NCBI GenBank assembly: GCA_016202875.1
Contig: JACQNX010000060.1
Span: 1-25,873, forward strand
Origin: Candidatus Aenigmatarchaeota archaeon
GTDB taxonomy: Archaea > Aenigmatarchaeota > Aenigmatarchaeia > GW2011-AR5
DNA length: 25,873 nucleotides
Direction of reading: 5' to 3'
The notes beneath the pieces were generated by a model, which was given only the letters and a program-made list of their open reading frames with translations, did no database searches and was not told the origin of the DNA. The position numbers were made by a program, and so were the translations under genes. Below are positions 7,835 to 17,300 of the stretch, piece after piece (the stretch's first letter is position 1; every line of letters begins with the position of its first letter).

Positions 7835-8224
7835 ATGGCAGCAACTTTAGCACAGCAGGCTCCGCCAAGTGCAGCAGCAGCACCACCAGGTGTTAGATTA
7901 CCATGGAAATTGATGGAGCCACGATCATTATACTGGGCAGAAGCAGCGCTTAAATTATCAAACTGGACGTCCATGCCAGATGAGTGGGTAACGCTTACAG
8001 CGCTTGGACTTTCCCATCTAAAGTCAGGGCTCAGAAATGAGGGTTTGGTAAAAAAAATCGCAATATATGGCTCTTGTATTGCGCTTGCGGGTATGGGAGC
8101 ATATATGGGCAAAGAAGGACTTGATGCATACACAGCGGGAAATTATGGAGAATTTGCAACGCGACTCGCATTTGCAGGGCAGGCAGCGCATGATCTTTAC
8201 AGAGCTTTTAGATATCGTGATTAA
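7835..8224 (+). CDS. Small membrane protein coupled to the coiled-coil gene
   Basis: This 129-residue protein starts right behind a strong Shine-Dalgarno (GGAGGGTGA at 7821-7829) and two bases after the preceding stop. The N-terminus is an Ala/Pro/Gln-rich disordered tail. A hydrophobic segment at about residues 71-88 (IAIYGSCIALAGMGAYMG) is probably a membrane helix, and two further amphipathic helices flank it. Not recognised. The small size, tight coupling and membrane helix suggest a subunit that assembles with the 613-residue scaffold. Confidence 0.78.
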   Translation: MAATLAQQAPPSAAAAPPGVRLPWKLMEPRSLYWAEAALKLSNWTSMPDEWVTLTALGLSHLKSGLRNEGLVKKIAIYGSCIALAGMGAYMGKEGLDAYTAGNYGEFATRLAFAGQAAHDLYRAFRYRD

Positions 8225-8245
8225 CGGGTAAGGGAGTAGAAAAAT

Positions 8246-9319
8246 ATGGTGAAGTACAAATCTGGCATGGCAAGGCGGACATTTCTGAAAGCATCAGTAG
8301 CGCCGGCACTTTCTTCCATACTTTATGCAGGCTGCAGCAACGGCAGCGGCGCGAGGTTAGATCCTGAAGTAAAATCTGCATATGAAAAATTAGAGAGCGA
8401 TATGGAAAAGCTGCCTTTAGCGCGTGACGACTTTGAACATGCGTACAGGCAGGCAGTTACTGACAAAAAGATAACATTTTCACGGCCTGTGGCATTAAAA
8501 AACAGTAAAGGAGAGCAGCAGAGAGTGGTTCTGGCATATTATGATACCAGTACAATGGCAAGGGTATATTTTGACGGAAATAGTCCGTCACGAACAGAAA
8601 AACACATTGCCCAATATACAAAATTAATAACAGCGTATAAAGTGCGCGAGTTCAAGCGCGCGAAAAAGGAAGAAAAGGAAGAATTAAAAAGAGGAGAGAG
8701 CCCTGCTGGCATCAGCAGCATTCTGCTGCGTGGCAGGACAACGCCGAGAGAAAACCAGCAGCGGGAGCATCAGAGGCAGGGCCAAAAGGCTAAGATGCCA
8801 GAGCTTCGCGACTTTCCCTATAATAGTCCTGCGATAGACAGCGCTATTGAAGAATACATTAAAAACCATCCGCCAACAGGCTTCTTGGATAGTATGCTGG
8901 GCCTTGCTTCAGGCACCAAGACAGACACATCAGAGGTCATAAACGATTTTCATGCAAAGCGGAGAAACGCGGAAATAGTTTATGTCCCGATGAGCGTTCC
9001 GAATAAAAATATTGTGGATATCCGCTTTTATGATGATGCCAGCCTTGGATTGGCATACATAGGCGATCCGCCAACTAAGGTCTCATTCGAGCCTGACAGC
9101 ATAACATACAATCTTTATGTCAGGGAAAAAGCGATAGGAAAAATAAAAGAAAAAGCCGCCAAAACTGCAGATGAATTAACAGAAGCAGTAAAAAAAGCAG
9201 TAAAAGATCCAGCAGGAACTCCAGGACAAGCTGACGAGGAATTCAGTACAGCAGGCAAAATAGCAGGCAAGGTCATTGATGCTGCAGGCGGCATCTGGGA
9301 CTTCTTTACGCGATGGTAA
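8246..9319 (+). CDS. Tat-exported lipoprotein, unknown
   Basis: The N-terminus combines a twin-arginine motif, ARRTFLKAS (Arg10-Arg11), with a lipobox-like YAGC (Cys30), so the folded protein should be exported by TatABC and then lipid-anchored. An AAGGGAG ribosome site lies about 8 bases before ATG 8246; ATG at 8267 would also keep the twin Arg. The mature region is 327 residues: a helical N-terminal part, a short Lys/Glu-rich and Gln-rich linker, a beta-rich central part near 235-290 and a Lys/Ala-rich helical end. No family or active site is recognised. Tat export of an unknown protein often means a cofactor-bearing or fast-folding domain, but no cofactor motif is visible. Confidence 0.85.
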   Translation: MVKYKSGMARRTFLKASVAPALSSILYAGCSNGSGARLDPEVKSAYEKLESDMEKLPLARDDFEHAYRQAVTDKKITFSRPVALKNSKGEQQRVVLAYYDTSTMARVYFDGNSPSRTEKHIAQYTKLITAYKVREFKRAKKEEKEELKRGESPAGISSILLRGRTTPRENQQREHQRQGQKAKMPELRDFPYNSPAIDSAIEEYIKNHPPTGFLDSMLGLASGTKTDTSEVINDFHAKRRNAEIVYVPMSVPNKNIVDIRFYDDASLGLAYIGDPPTKVSFEPDSITYNLYVREKAIGKIKEKAAKTADELTEAVKKAVKDPAGTPGQADEEFSTAGKIAGKVIDAAGGIWDFFTRW

Positions 9320-9340
9320 ATCGGACTTGCTGTGATCTTT

Positions 9341-10033
9341 ATGAAAATTTCAGGAAGCATGATAGATATCCCTGGGCTGAAGAAAGACGGAAGAGTAATT
9401 ATACCAGCTTTCAAAATCAGCGGCAATATTTATGGTTCCGACGAAAGGCCTCTAGACGTATACAAGAGTGCGCCAACGCTCGCGCAGTTCATGCATGCTT
9501 ATTCTTCTTCAGAAGCAATAAGGGCAAGTGCCAACGAAACAGGCCGTCAAGCAAGAGGAGAGATATTCGCGGATTTTATTGATTACAAAGTAAAGCCTTT
9601 GGGAAAAGTTGTGCCAAAAGGCTTCTTATATGTTCATTTGGTCCAAAGGCCGGAAAATATAACATACAATAAAAAATCTGGTATGTGGATAGCAGGAGGC
9701 GGCAGAAGGATTGGTGTGGAGCTTCCTCCTTATGGATTCGTAATTCCTGACAAAGACGGAACATTATACAATCCTGAAACAGGGCTGCCTGTTCTGACTA
9801 GCAAGGCTTATGAAAAAGCATTGAAAGAGCTGGAGAAAATCATGCCAACAAAAGAAGCTGAAAATAATGTTTCTGATTTCGCGCGATACGATGACGCCCC
9901 GGCAGATGTCAGCCTGTCCCCAATTTCCCGCGAGCCCAGATTAACTGTTGCACACGGTCCGAGATCCTTGCGCGCTGATTGGCACAGCCCGAAAGTTCGT
10001 ATCCACGATTGCGGCCACAGATTAATTGCCTGA
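9341..10033 (+). CDS. Unknown soluble protein of the cluster
   Basis: Starts at ATG 9341, 22 bases after the Tat lipoprotein; a GTG at 9332 in frame would add three residues. No convincing Shine-Dalgarno is seen for either, so the exact start is uncertain. The product, about 230 residues, has no signal peptide or membrane segment. It looks mixed alpha/beta (VIIPAFKISGNIYG, GFLYVHLVQRPENI, GGGRRIGVELPPYGFVIPDK) with a polar tail ending in HDCGHRLIA. Not recognised. Its neighbours are a Tat lipoprotein and an ImmA-type protease, so an adaptor or partner role is possible but unproven. Confidence 0.75.
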   Translation: MKISGSMIDIPGLKKDGRVIIPAFKISGNIYGSDERPLDVYKSAPTLAQFMHAYSSSEAIRASANETGRQARGEIFADFIDYKVKPLGKVVPKGFLYVHLVQRPENITYNKKSGMWIAGGGRRIGVELPPYGFVIPDKDGTLYNPETGLPVLTSKAYEKALKELEKIMPTKEAENNVSDFARYDDAPADVSLSPISREPRLTVAHGPRSLRADWHSPKVRIHDCGHRLIA

Positions 10034-10048
10034 AGAAGCTGGTAATTT

Positions 10049-10666
10049 ATGTTCTACAAAAAATTAACTCCAGAAAGGAAAAAGCATATAGAAGAAACAG
10101 CGACTTCGTTGAGATCTAAATATGCAACAGATTCTGGAATAGATTTTCACGCGTTGGCATCCGAGCTTGGCATAAATATGATAGAGAGCAGCAGCACCCA
10201 TTGGTCATATGCTTCTGGATTACATTGTTACGACAGCCAAGATAATCCAGCAGGTTCCATCTATCTTATAGAATTGCGAAGGTTTCTCATAAATCCTGCG
10301 AGAGAACGCGCGGCAGCACATGAATTTGGCCATGTTGTTTTAGGCCATTTAGACCACAGTGAACCAGAAGCACGTAAAACACGCATGTCTGTCAAACAAG
10401 CAGAGGCAAATTATTTTGCTTACGTACTTACTGGTATGGAAAAAGTCAAATTTCCACTATATATAATTCAAGTTTTAGGGATTACAATGGATTATGCTTT
10501 CTCGGCCTTTTCACATCCTATCAAAACAATTAAAAGCAGGTTTTTTCGAGAAGACCCGTTAAAAGTGCTAGAAGAACTGGATCATTTTTACCTTCTAGAA
10601 AAGCCCGTCTCAGCAGAAAAGCCGATTCAAAAGACAACAATACGTGTGGAAAGATCTCCCGCCTAG
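10049..10666 (+). CDS. ImmA/IrrE-family metallo-endopeptidase
   Basis: This 205-residue protein carries the zinc-protease signature HEFGHVVLGH at about residues 92-101 and a following acidic helix KQAEANYFAY, where the Glu of AEAN is the likely third zinc ligand. This is the COG2856 / PF06114 pattern. In bacteria, ImmA cleaves the ICEBs1 repressor and IrrE/PprI responds to DNA damage; these proteases often sit beside mobile elements and their repressors. I see no helix-turn-helix repressor next to it. It lacks a signal peptide, so it acts in the cytoplasm. The C-terminal 60 residues are polar and not recognised. Confidence 0.88.
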   Translation: MFYKKLTPERKKHIEETATSLRSKYATDSGIDFHALASELGINMIESSSTHWSYASGLHCYDSQDNPAGSIYLIELRRFLINPARERAAAHEFGHVVLGHLDHSEPEARKTRMSVKQAEANYFAYVLTGMEKVKFPLYIIQVLGITMDYAFSAFSHPIKTIKSRFFREDPLKVLEELDHFYLLEKPVSAEKPIQKTTIRVERSPA

Positions 10667-10682
10667 ATTTTGTGTGGTATTT

Positions 10683-11371
10683 ATGAAACTCTTTAAAAAA
10701 ATAGGCCTGGGCATGGCAACTTTAGGAATAGCTTATTCTCTGCAACAACCTGAAACAGAGCCGTACAAAGTTATGCCAATAGAGCACACAAGTTATACCA
10801 CTAATCTCATCATCCAGAATTTCAAGATTAATGCAGATAATCCTGATCCCGCAGCAATTCAGCGCATTCTAGAAAATCTGGAAAAAGTCCCAGACAAAGT
10901 GCAAACGAAGAGTTAGAAAACCTGAAAAGGAAAAAGAAATTAGGCAAATGTGAAATCAATGCCGAAGACATCCTCAACCAGCCAGGAAAATACTCTACGG
11001 ACACCAAAAAAGTGTACATCGCAATCAAAGACTATCCAAAACGATCAGATCAAACACCTGAGCTGCATGAATATGGACATATGGTAGATCATATGCATGG
11101 AATAGTATCAAGGTCGCCTTATTTCAGGAGCATTCATAAGAATCTTGTAAAGAACAAAAATTTTGAAGACTGGTACTCAAATTCATTTCCAATAAAGCAA
11201 GACTGCATATTTATTGTTAAAGAATCGGCAGAGAACCCATCACAGGTTTTTGCATTTCTGTTCGACCGTTTCTATTATTCGGATGAATCCAGAAATAAAA
11301 TGAAAATGGAATTTCCGGAAGCTTACACATATTTCAGCGCATTCGAAAAGCTTCATGCATTTTGCAGATGA
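10683..11371 (+). pseudogene. Frame-broken lethal-factor-like zinc metalloprotease
   Basis: Two overlapping frames seem to be one gene. The first (ATG 10683) encodes a short hydrophobic N-terminus and a region ending ILENLEKVPDK, then reaches TAG at 10914-10916. The other frame continues through 11371, with LKRKKKLGKCEINAED and HEYGHMVDH, an HExxH-type site. Reading the first frame to about 10898 and the second after it gives a coherent protein of about 229 residues. The C-terminal part resembles the anthrax lethal factor catalytic domain (ATLF): FAFLFDRFYYSDE parallels the FFAEAFRLMHSTD helix, but the zinc-ligand Glu there is Gln here. Either a real frameshift, an assembly error or two separate genes. 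No canonical slippery heptamer is seen at the junction. Confidence 0.6.
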
Positions 11372-11378
11372 ATTAAGG

Positions 11379-11394
11379 CACATTTATGTGTTTT
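11379..11394 (+). terminator. Hairpin with T-run after the protease gene
   Basis: The sequence CACAT-TT-ATGTG at 11379-11390 is followed by TTTT, eight bases after the stop at 11371. An outer pair GCAGA (11364-11368) and TCTGC (11395-11399) encloses it. This suits the end of the cluster, since a new promoter follows. Confidence 0.45.
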
Positions 11395-11436
11395 CTGCCA
11401 GCTGTAATAAATTTTTACACAGCACAGATAACTGAA

Positions 11437-11505
11437 CCTATTTATTGCACTTTTTCTAATTAGTTGCAGAGAACAAGGTCGCTTAGCTAGACCTACCTAA
11501 AGGTG
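11437..11505 (+). promoter_or_regulatory. TATA box, leader hairpin and Shine-Dalgarno of the 924-residue gene
   Basis: A TATA element in CCTATTTATTGC (11437-11449) would start transcription near 11469, giving a leader of about 42 nt. The leader holds an inverted repeat AGGTC (11476-11480) / GACCT (11490-11494) and the ribosome site AAAGGTG (about 11499-11505), six bases before ATG 11511. Part of the hairpin region could pair with the ribosome site through the ACCT sequence. That regulatory idea is speculative; the promoter and ribosome site are better supported. Confidence 0.45.
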
Positions 11506-11510
11506 TACAG

Positions 11511-14285
11511 ATGGCAGCAGTAATAGATGTTAAAGACACTTCCGGTACAGGAGGAAAAGCGCCTGACAACATTGCTTTGGCACTAGATATAGTAAGGAAG
11601 TTCAGCGACGCATTCAATATCCCGCAAGCAAAAAAGTTTTGCGATAATTACAAATCATGGAGAAATACACATGAAGCAGCTGATGGTCTGCAGATGTTAA
11701 GCGACTATGCGTCTGACTATAAAAATTTTAAAAATCCTGAAACAGGAAGTACCGATAGCGATTTGGTGCAAGAGATAGGGTACATTCTCCGGTCTGCATT
11801 TAAGGTATTAACCTTCCCTGATGAGGAGAGCATTAACGACGAGAAAATTAAAGAAACCTTCACTAAAGCAGATGGATTTCTTCAGGAGTTCATGAAATTA
11901 AAACAAAGCCAGCAAGCAGCCAAGGAGCAAGACCATGACAAAATAATGCAAGAGCGGGCAAGAACAGAGCCATTGCTGTATCAGTTTAAAAATAGGAATA
12001 ACAGGTGGCCTACTGCTGAGGAGTATGATCGCCTTAAGCAGGAGAAGGAGCAAAGGAACGAAGCAACGCGCAGAAGGGAGAATGAATACAGAGCAAAAGA
12101 AAGAGAAAACGAAGCCCTAAGTCGAATATCAGCAAATACTCTTGATGAATGGATCACAAAAGTCGCAGCAATGCTGGGTGAAGGTTCTCAGTGGTTTGCA
12201 GTAAAGACGGACTTTTCTCAGGATCTGCGCTCTAGAGGATTTGATAATGAAGAGGACATAGAAATAATTGCAGAACATGTAATGAATGAAGCAGAAAAAA
12301 GAGCGCCGGCACGCAGCAGAGCTTCTCCAGAAGCCCGAGAAGCAGAAATCCTAGAAGAACTAGGAAAAGCTAGGACGGAAGAACATGGGACAGGTCAACC
12401 GGTACAGGACGAAAAAAGCAATAAAGCAGCAGAGCCTCCTGCTGCACCTGTAAAAAAACAAACATGGAAAGAGTGGGGCAAGGAGAAAAAACAACAATGG
12501 CAGAAAAATAGAGCAGAAAAACTGGAACAGAGAGACCTGGAACAGTTTGTTCAGCGCTTAGTTTCAGATGTTGCATCGCGCGCCGGAAACACGTCAAAAC
12601 TAAGAGATAGCGACGACTATTATAGAAATTTTCTTCGTAAAAATCTCGAAGGAATAGGTATTGAAGACATTGAAAAAGTTGTAAATGATGTGATGAGAGC
12701 AGCACAGATAAAGTTAAGGAAAATGGAGCAGGCTGCAGAAAAAGCATCTGAACGTCACGAAAGGAAAAAAGTAAGACAAACGAGAAAAGAAGAGAGACGG
12801 AAATTGAGAGAAGAATTGAAGCAGAGCCAAAAATTAAAGCAAAAACCAGAACAAGAAAATACACTTTCTGAAGAAGAACCCCCTCATGGAAGGTTTGGTT
12901 CAGGAACTGAAGCAGAAGGGGAAGGAATGGAATTTACAAGGACACCGCCCGCACCAGCTGGAGAAGCCCCAGCCGCAGTCCTCCAGCTCATGGTCGAATC
13001 CTATCCTGCCCAGGGCATTCCAATAGCCATTAACGGCACGCAAATGGGAGAAACAGGCAGGACACCGGCTTACGCGGATGTGCAGAAGAACAGGATATAC
13101 GAGATCTCGGTCCCTCGGGTATTCCAAAGCGTTCAAGGCGGGCTCGAGTTTGAAAAATGGAGCGACGGCGTGACCAGCCCCAGCAGGAGAATAGCAATCA
13201 AAGATTCCATGGTTATCGGAGCGCACTACAAAAAAATAGAGGAAAAGACAAAGGTCCGCAGGTTCGCGCCTGCATGGGGACTGCCTGGTGTCTCTGGCCC
13301 TGTAAGCACAGAAGTTCAGACGCGTTCATTCAAGAAAAGCGCGGCGCTGCGCGGGCTGGAAAACAAGGCCCTCCGCATACTCGAAACGAAGGCGCGCATC
13401 AAAAACAGGCAGATTCTGAAAGGCCTGAAATCCCCTGAGAAGCAGTTCAAAATGGAAATAAAAGCGGCGGTAAAGGAATATAAGCAAGTGCAAAAAGCTG
13501 CCAAAAAAATAGGGCGAGAGATAGGAAAAAATCCCGCAGACCATGCCAACAAGTTTAGGCTGGTAGAATATAAGCAAGCAACAGAAGAATTGCAGCAGAA
13601 GCAGCATGACCTGAATGCGACTTTCGCAAGGGACAAGGCTATATGGGAGAGCGGGATAGTCGAGCGAAAAAGGGAGTTTCTGGAATATCTGAAAGCCCAG
13701 GCAGCTGATATCGCAGTGATCATAGGCGGAAAATACAAACTCGAGTCATCAGACCAGCAAGCACTTGCTGCCAAATTAGATTCGCATGCTATGCTCCTGG
13801 CTGATAGGTATTTTACTAACACGGCCTTTACGCGCTTTTTTAAGACAACAGTAAGCAATGTGGGCAGGACCATGGCAACTGCAGGCACATTTGCGGGCCA
13901 ATTTGGCGAAAACTTCTTTGAAAACATCTGGAACTTCATCTTCGGCCCTTGGACTATAAGCACAATATTGGTATTTGTCTCATTCTGGTTAACATTAACA
14001 TTTTACGGTTATGTGCCGCAGGTCTTATTTATTATGCCTTTGATAGCAGCAGGCTTTACGTGGGTGCTTAACTTCAGCGAGAACTTCCGCCCATTTGACT
14101 GGGTAACGCATTTCATGTCCGGCGCATTGATAGGTTACAGCGCTATTTGGCTTTTGCTCATCCTTAAGGCCGACAAGTGGAGTTTCATAGGAGGAGTGGG
14201 CTCATTCGGCTTCTGGATAGCATGGTTTATATTGGCGTTCATCGGCGTGTTCCAGTTTTATCAGGGCGGTGAAGCTGCAACATAG
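11511..14285 (+). CDS. Giant coiled-coil protein with PEGA-like domain and four C-terminal membrane helices
   Basis: This 924-residue protein begins with a helical domain to about residue 140, then long Glu/Lys/Arg-rich coiled coil (about 140-480). Residues 489-575 form a PEGA-like / internalin-B-repeat-like beta domain: IPIAINGTQMGETGRTP, then FEKWSDGVTSPSRRI. A second helical region follows (about 600-790), and the C-terminus holds four hydrophobic segments near 813-835, 836-856, 864-886 and 889-916. The gene immediately downstream encodes the peptidoglycan hydrolase. The family is not recognised as a whole. Such beta domains usually face outward and bind glycans or pack against a surface, whereas the coiled coils suggest a rod. 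If the beta domain is outside, topology must be checked, as the membrane helices come last. Confidence 0.88.
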   Translation: MAAVIDVKDTSGTGGKAPDNIALALDIVRKFSDAFNIPQAKKFCDNYKSWRNTHEAADGLQMLSDYASDYKNFKNPETGSTDSDLVQEIGYILRSAFKVLTFPDEESINDEKIKETFTKADGFLQEFMKLKQSQQAAKEQDHDKIMQERARTEPLLYQFKNRNNRWPTAEEYDRLKQEKEQRNEATRRRENEYRAKERENEALSRISANTLDEWITKVAAMLGEGSQWFAVKTDFSQDLRSRGFDNEEDIEIIAEHVMNEAEKRAPARSRASPEAREAEILEELGKARTEEHGTGQPVQDEKSNKAAEPPAAPVKKQTWKEWGKEKKQQWQKNRAEKLEQRDLEQFVQRLVSDVASRAGNTSKLRDSDDYYRNFLRKNLEGIGIEDIEKVVNDVMRAAQIKLRKMEQAAEKASERHERKKVRQTRKEERRKLREELKQSQKLKQKPEQENTLSEEEPPHGRFGSGTEAEGEGMEFTRTPPAPAGEAPAAVLQLMVESYPAQGIPIAINGTQMGETGRTPAYADVQKNRIYEISVPRVFQSVQGGLEFEKWSDGVTSPSRRIAIKDSMVIGAHYKKIEEKTKVRRFAPAWGLPGVSGPVSTEVQTRSFKKSAALRGLENKALRILETKARIKNRQILKGLKSPEKQFKMEIKAAVKEYKQVQKAAKKIGREIGKNPADHANKFRLVEYKQATEELQQKQHDLNATFARDKAIWESGIVERKREFLEYLKAQAADIAVIIGGKYKLESSDQQALAAKLDSHAMLLADRYFTNTAFTRFFKTTVSNVGRTMATAGTFAGQFGENFFENIWNFIFGPWTISTILVFVSFWLTLTFYGYVPQVLFIMPLIAAGFTWVLNFSENFRPFDWVTHFMSGALIGYSAIWLLLILKADKWSFIGGVGSFGFWIAWFILAFIGVFQFYQGGEAAT

Positions 14286-14363
14286 GCGATATCTGGCAAA
14301 AATACAAAAAGGTGATGAAAAATTCCATTTTGGAATGCAATTGGCCGCGGATTCAGGGCAGTA

Positions 14364-17300
14364 ATGCAGTTATGGCTGGTCTTTGCTGTGTTCTTTTACA
14401 TAGCCTACGGCCCCTACGCCTCAATTTATGAACAGGCCATTGATCAGGTCAAAACGCCTGTGGAGATAGCGTGGCGCTCTGTGAGGAACGCGTTCTATGA
14501 CATCTATCTGCTTGCCACAAACCCCACAGAATGGTATGCGCGCCAGCAGGTCATCAACGCGCGGCCCGAGAAGCCCATCTCATTCCCAAAGGCGCTGGAA
14601 ATCAATACATTGGATGTCACTCCGCCCTCTGTGCCAGGAGGCCAGCCCTTTGTCCTGACGTTTGTGATGAAGAACGACGGCGACCTGGCTGCGAGGAATA
14701 TAAAAGCCAAAGTTTCCTGCAACCAGTGGTGCGATGTGCCGCCGCCGAGAGCCAATTTACAGCAGGTACAGGTCTCGCTCTGCAGGAACGAGAGATGGCT
14801 TATTGGCGACCAGTTCTACTGCGCTGAAAATTGCGGCGACAATCCGACAATAAAATCAGGTCTGTTGCCTGAGTGTATCAGCCAGTGCATAGATGAGGCC
14901 AAGAAGCCAAAAGTTCATACGTTTATGACAAGAATCCCTGTCACCAACACATGCTTAACTAAAGACCTGAAAGAATTCGAACACACGTACTGGCCCAAGG
15001 ACCCGAAAGACAAGCCCACAATGCAGCGCGGCGAGGCGCAGATAGTGACTGTGGAGCCTTTCGTCACAAATATTTTCCAGGGCGGCGCAGCAGAGACCCG
15101 CATAGCCAAGGTATATCTGAATGTCAGCTATGAGCATTCCACAACCAGCCAGTTGCTTGTCACTGTTATAGGCGAAGAGGAAAAGCAGCGCCTCATCCGG
15201 GAGCGCAAGCTTGAGTTCAAGCCTGTTGTCGCGACCCACAAGGTGAGCCCTGCAAAGCTCTCCCTGAACGTAGGGCCGCAGCCGCTTCAGGCAGGCAAAG
15301 AAGCCACGCTCCTCGTCTCTGTGTCCAACGACCGTGATCAGAGCAGCATTCTTTTGGCTGAAGAGACAGGAATTATCATTACGCTTCCGAAGGAAATAGG
15401 CAGCAACCTGCGCTGCCTGGGCGGCACAGAACCTGGACAATATTTTGTTGATGCTAAAGGAGAACCAGTAGCAGAAAAGGATGCAGTAGCAGAGCAGCTT
15501 ATATACAACGTACAGGCAAATCCCAAGACAGGAAGAGTGGAAATCCTGGCATACGAATTCAACACCATCTATACATTCCTCTGCAGGTTCAACACCAAGG
15601 ATGTCGAGGGAATAAAAACAGGCATTGTCACAGCTAATCTCACGTCCTACACATTCGTGCATACCATAAAGAAAGACGTGCCCGTCACAACGCCGCTCGG
15701 CATCCTCTTCGACCCGTACAGCAGTTACTGCAATCAGTGCGGCAAAGGCGTTTTAACAGCATGCTCCAGAGACATATGCCACGACCTGTCAGACACCGAC
15801 ACAAGAAATTTAGGCGTATGCTATTATGATTCGCTTGCAGGAACAATATCAGACTATGCAGGGACAGTCTGCTATTCCTGCGGCGAGGAGCCGCGCTGCG
15901 ACCAGTTCCTGACAGAACAGGCATGCACAGGAGAAGCATTACCGCGATGTGAGATTACATGCATCTGGGACCCTGACAAGAACACATACTGGCACAACAA
16001 GCCATTAAAAGGCAAATGCGTAGAAGGAAGAGCTATCGCACCAACTGTTATACTAACACCAACAGCAACAGGCACTGTAGTGGGCATACCAAAAGACCTG
16101 ACGCAAAATATTCTGCAAGCCTACCTGCAGGCCAATGCGCGCGGCATGCTTGCCCAGCAGGCAAATGTGTTCTTCACATTAGGGCAGAAGTATAACATAG
16201 ATCCTGCATTTGCAGTAGCAGTTGCAATGCACGAATCTGACAAGGGCCAAAGCAACCTTGCACGCAAGCAAAACAATTATTTTGGCATAACAGAACCAGG
16301 TGGGGAAATGCAAGGTTTCAGGTCGTACAGCACGCCGCAGCAAGCCATAGAAGCATTTTATCGCCTCATCAAAAATGACTACATCACAAACTGCAAAGGT
16401 GCGGAATGTCAGAATACGCCAAATAACATCGCATGTGGCACAGGTTCTGTTTTTACCGATGCCGACAAGCACTGTTATGTTGTCGGTGGCAGAGATGCGT
16501 GGATTGATAATGTGCCGAAATTCAGGCAAACTGTTTTAGATCTTATTGTACAGACTGCCCCACCCCCAACCACACCATCAGTGACAGTCTCTGTTTTGCC
16601 AGCAGCTCCCAAAGAACTGGAGCAGTTTATAATTGTAGCCGCAGCCTCAGGAACTTATGAAGAAATAAAAATTGAATTACTGGATCAAGCAAAATCACAC
16701 CCACCAGTAAACGAACTGAAATGTCCAAAAAATTACAGATCTTGCAGCTTAACTGTCCTAGGCTTATCAGCAGGCACCTATTATGCTAAGGCAACACTCC
16801 TGGATGCAAGTGATCAGACAATAGCATCTGCAGAAAAACAATTCACAGTCTCCACACTGCCGCCAGTTGCGTACTCAAAACCAGATCTCATGGGTCTTGG
16901 TACGCAGATAACCAGCCTGCAGCAAGAAGTTCAGGCCAAATTTAATGAGATGGAAACAGCAGCTGCGTCAGATGGGGTTCCCCTGGTTATTGCCTCAGGC
17001 TACAGGAACTTCCAGCAGCAGCTTGGCATATGGAATAATAAAGTACAATCAGCAACAGGCACAGAACAGGAAAAAGTGGACAAAGCAGCAGAATACAACA
17101 GCATGCCCGGATTATCGCGGCATCACTTTGGCACTGAGATTGACATAAACTCCGTGAATCCCGCAGACTGGGAGCCTGGATGCGTTGGCACAAGTTGTCA
17201 GGGCGCGGTCTATACATGGCTGATAAACAATGCAGCCAGGTTCGGTTTCTGCCAGCCCTATAATGCAGACCGCGGCGTTGTAAAAGCAGAGCCCTGGCAC

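Noticed and set aside
7495..8133. 212-codon reverse-strand frame
   Set aside because: Spans the coupled junction of two well-supported plus-strand genes; shadow.
10880..10916. Programmed -1 frameshift in the protease gene
   Set aside because: The overlap has GGAAAAAG but no heptamer of the X-XXY-YYZ form in the right frame, and no strong downstream hairpin; mutation or error is simpler.
12370..12864. Reverse-strand frame resembling a membrane protein
   Set aside because: Its hydrophobic Leu/Phe-rich look arises from reading Glu/Lys-rich coiled-coil codons backwards.
13316..13963. Long reverse-strand frame opposite the 924-residue gene
   Set aside because: Ser/Cys-rich low-complexity product, no promoter or family match, and lies wholly over a convincing plus-strand gene; a codon-bias shadow.
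14955..15662. 235-codon reverse-strand frame
   Set aside because: Opposite the CARDB-like part of the hydrolase; composition is unlike a real protein and no ribosome site or TATA precedes it.
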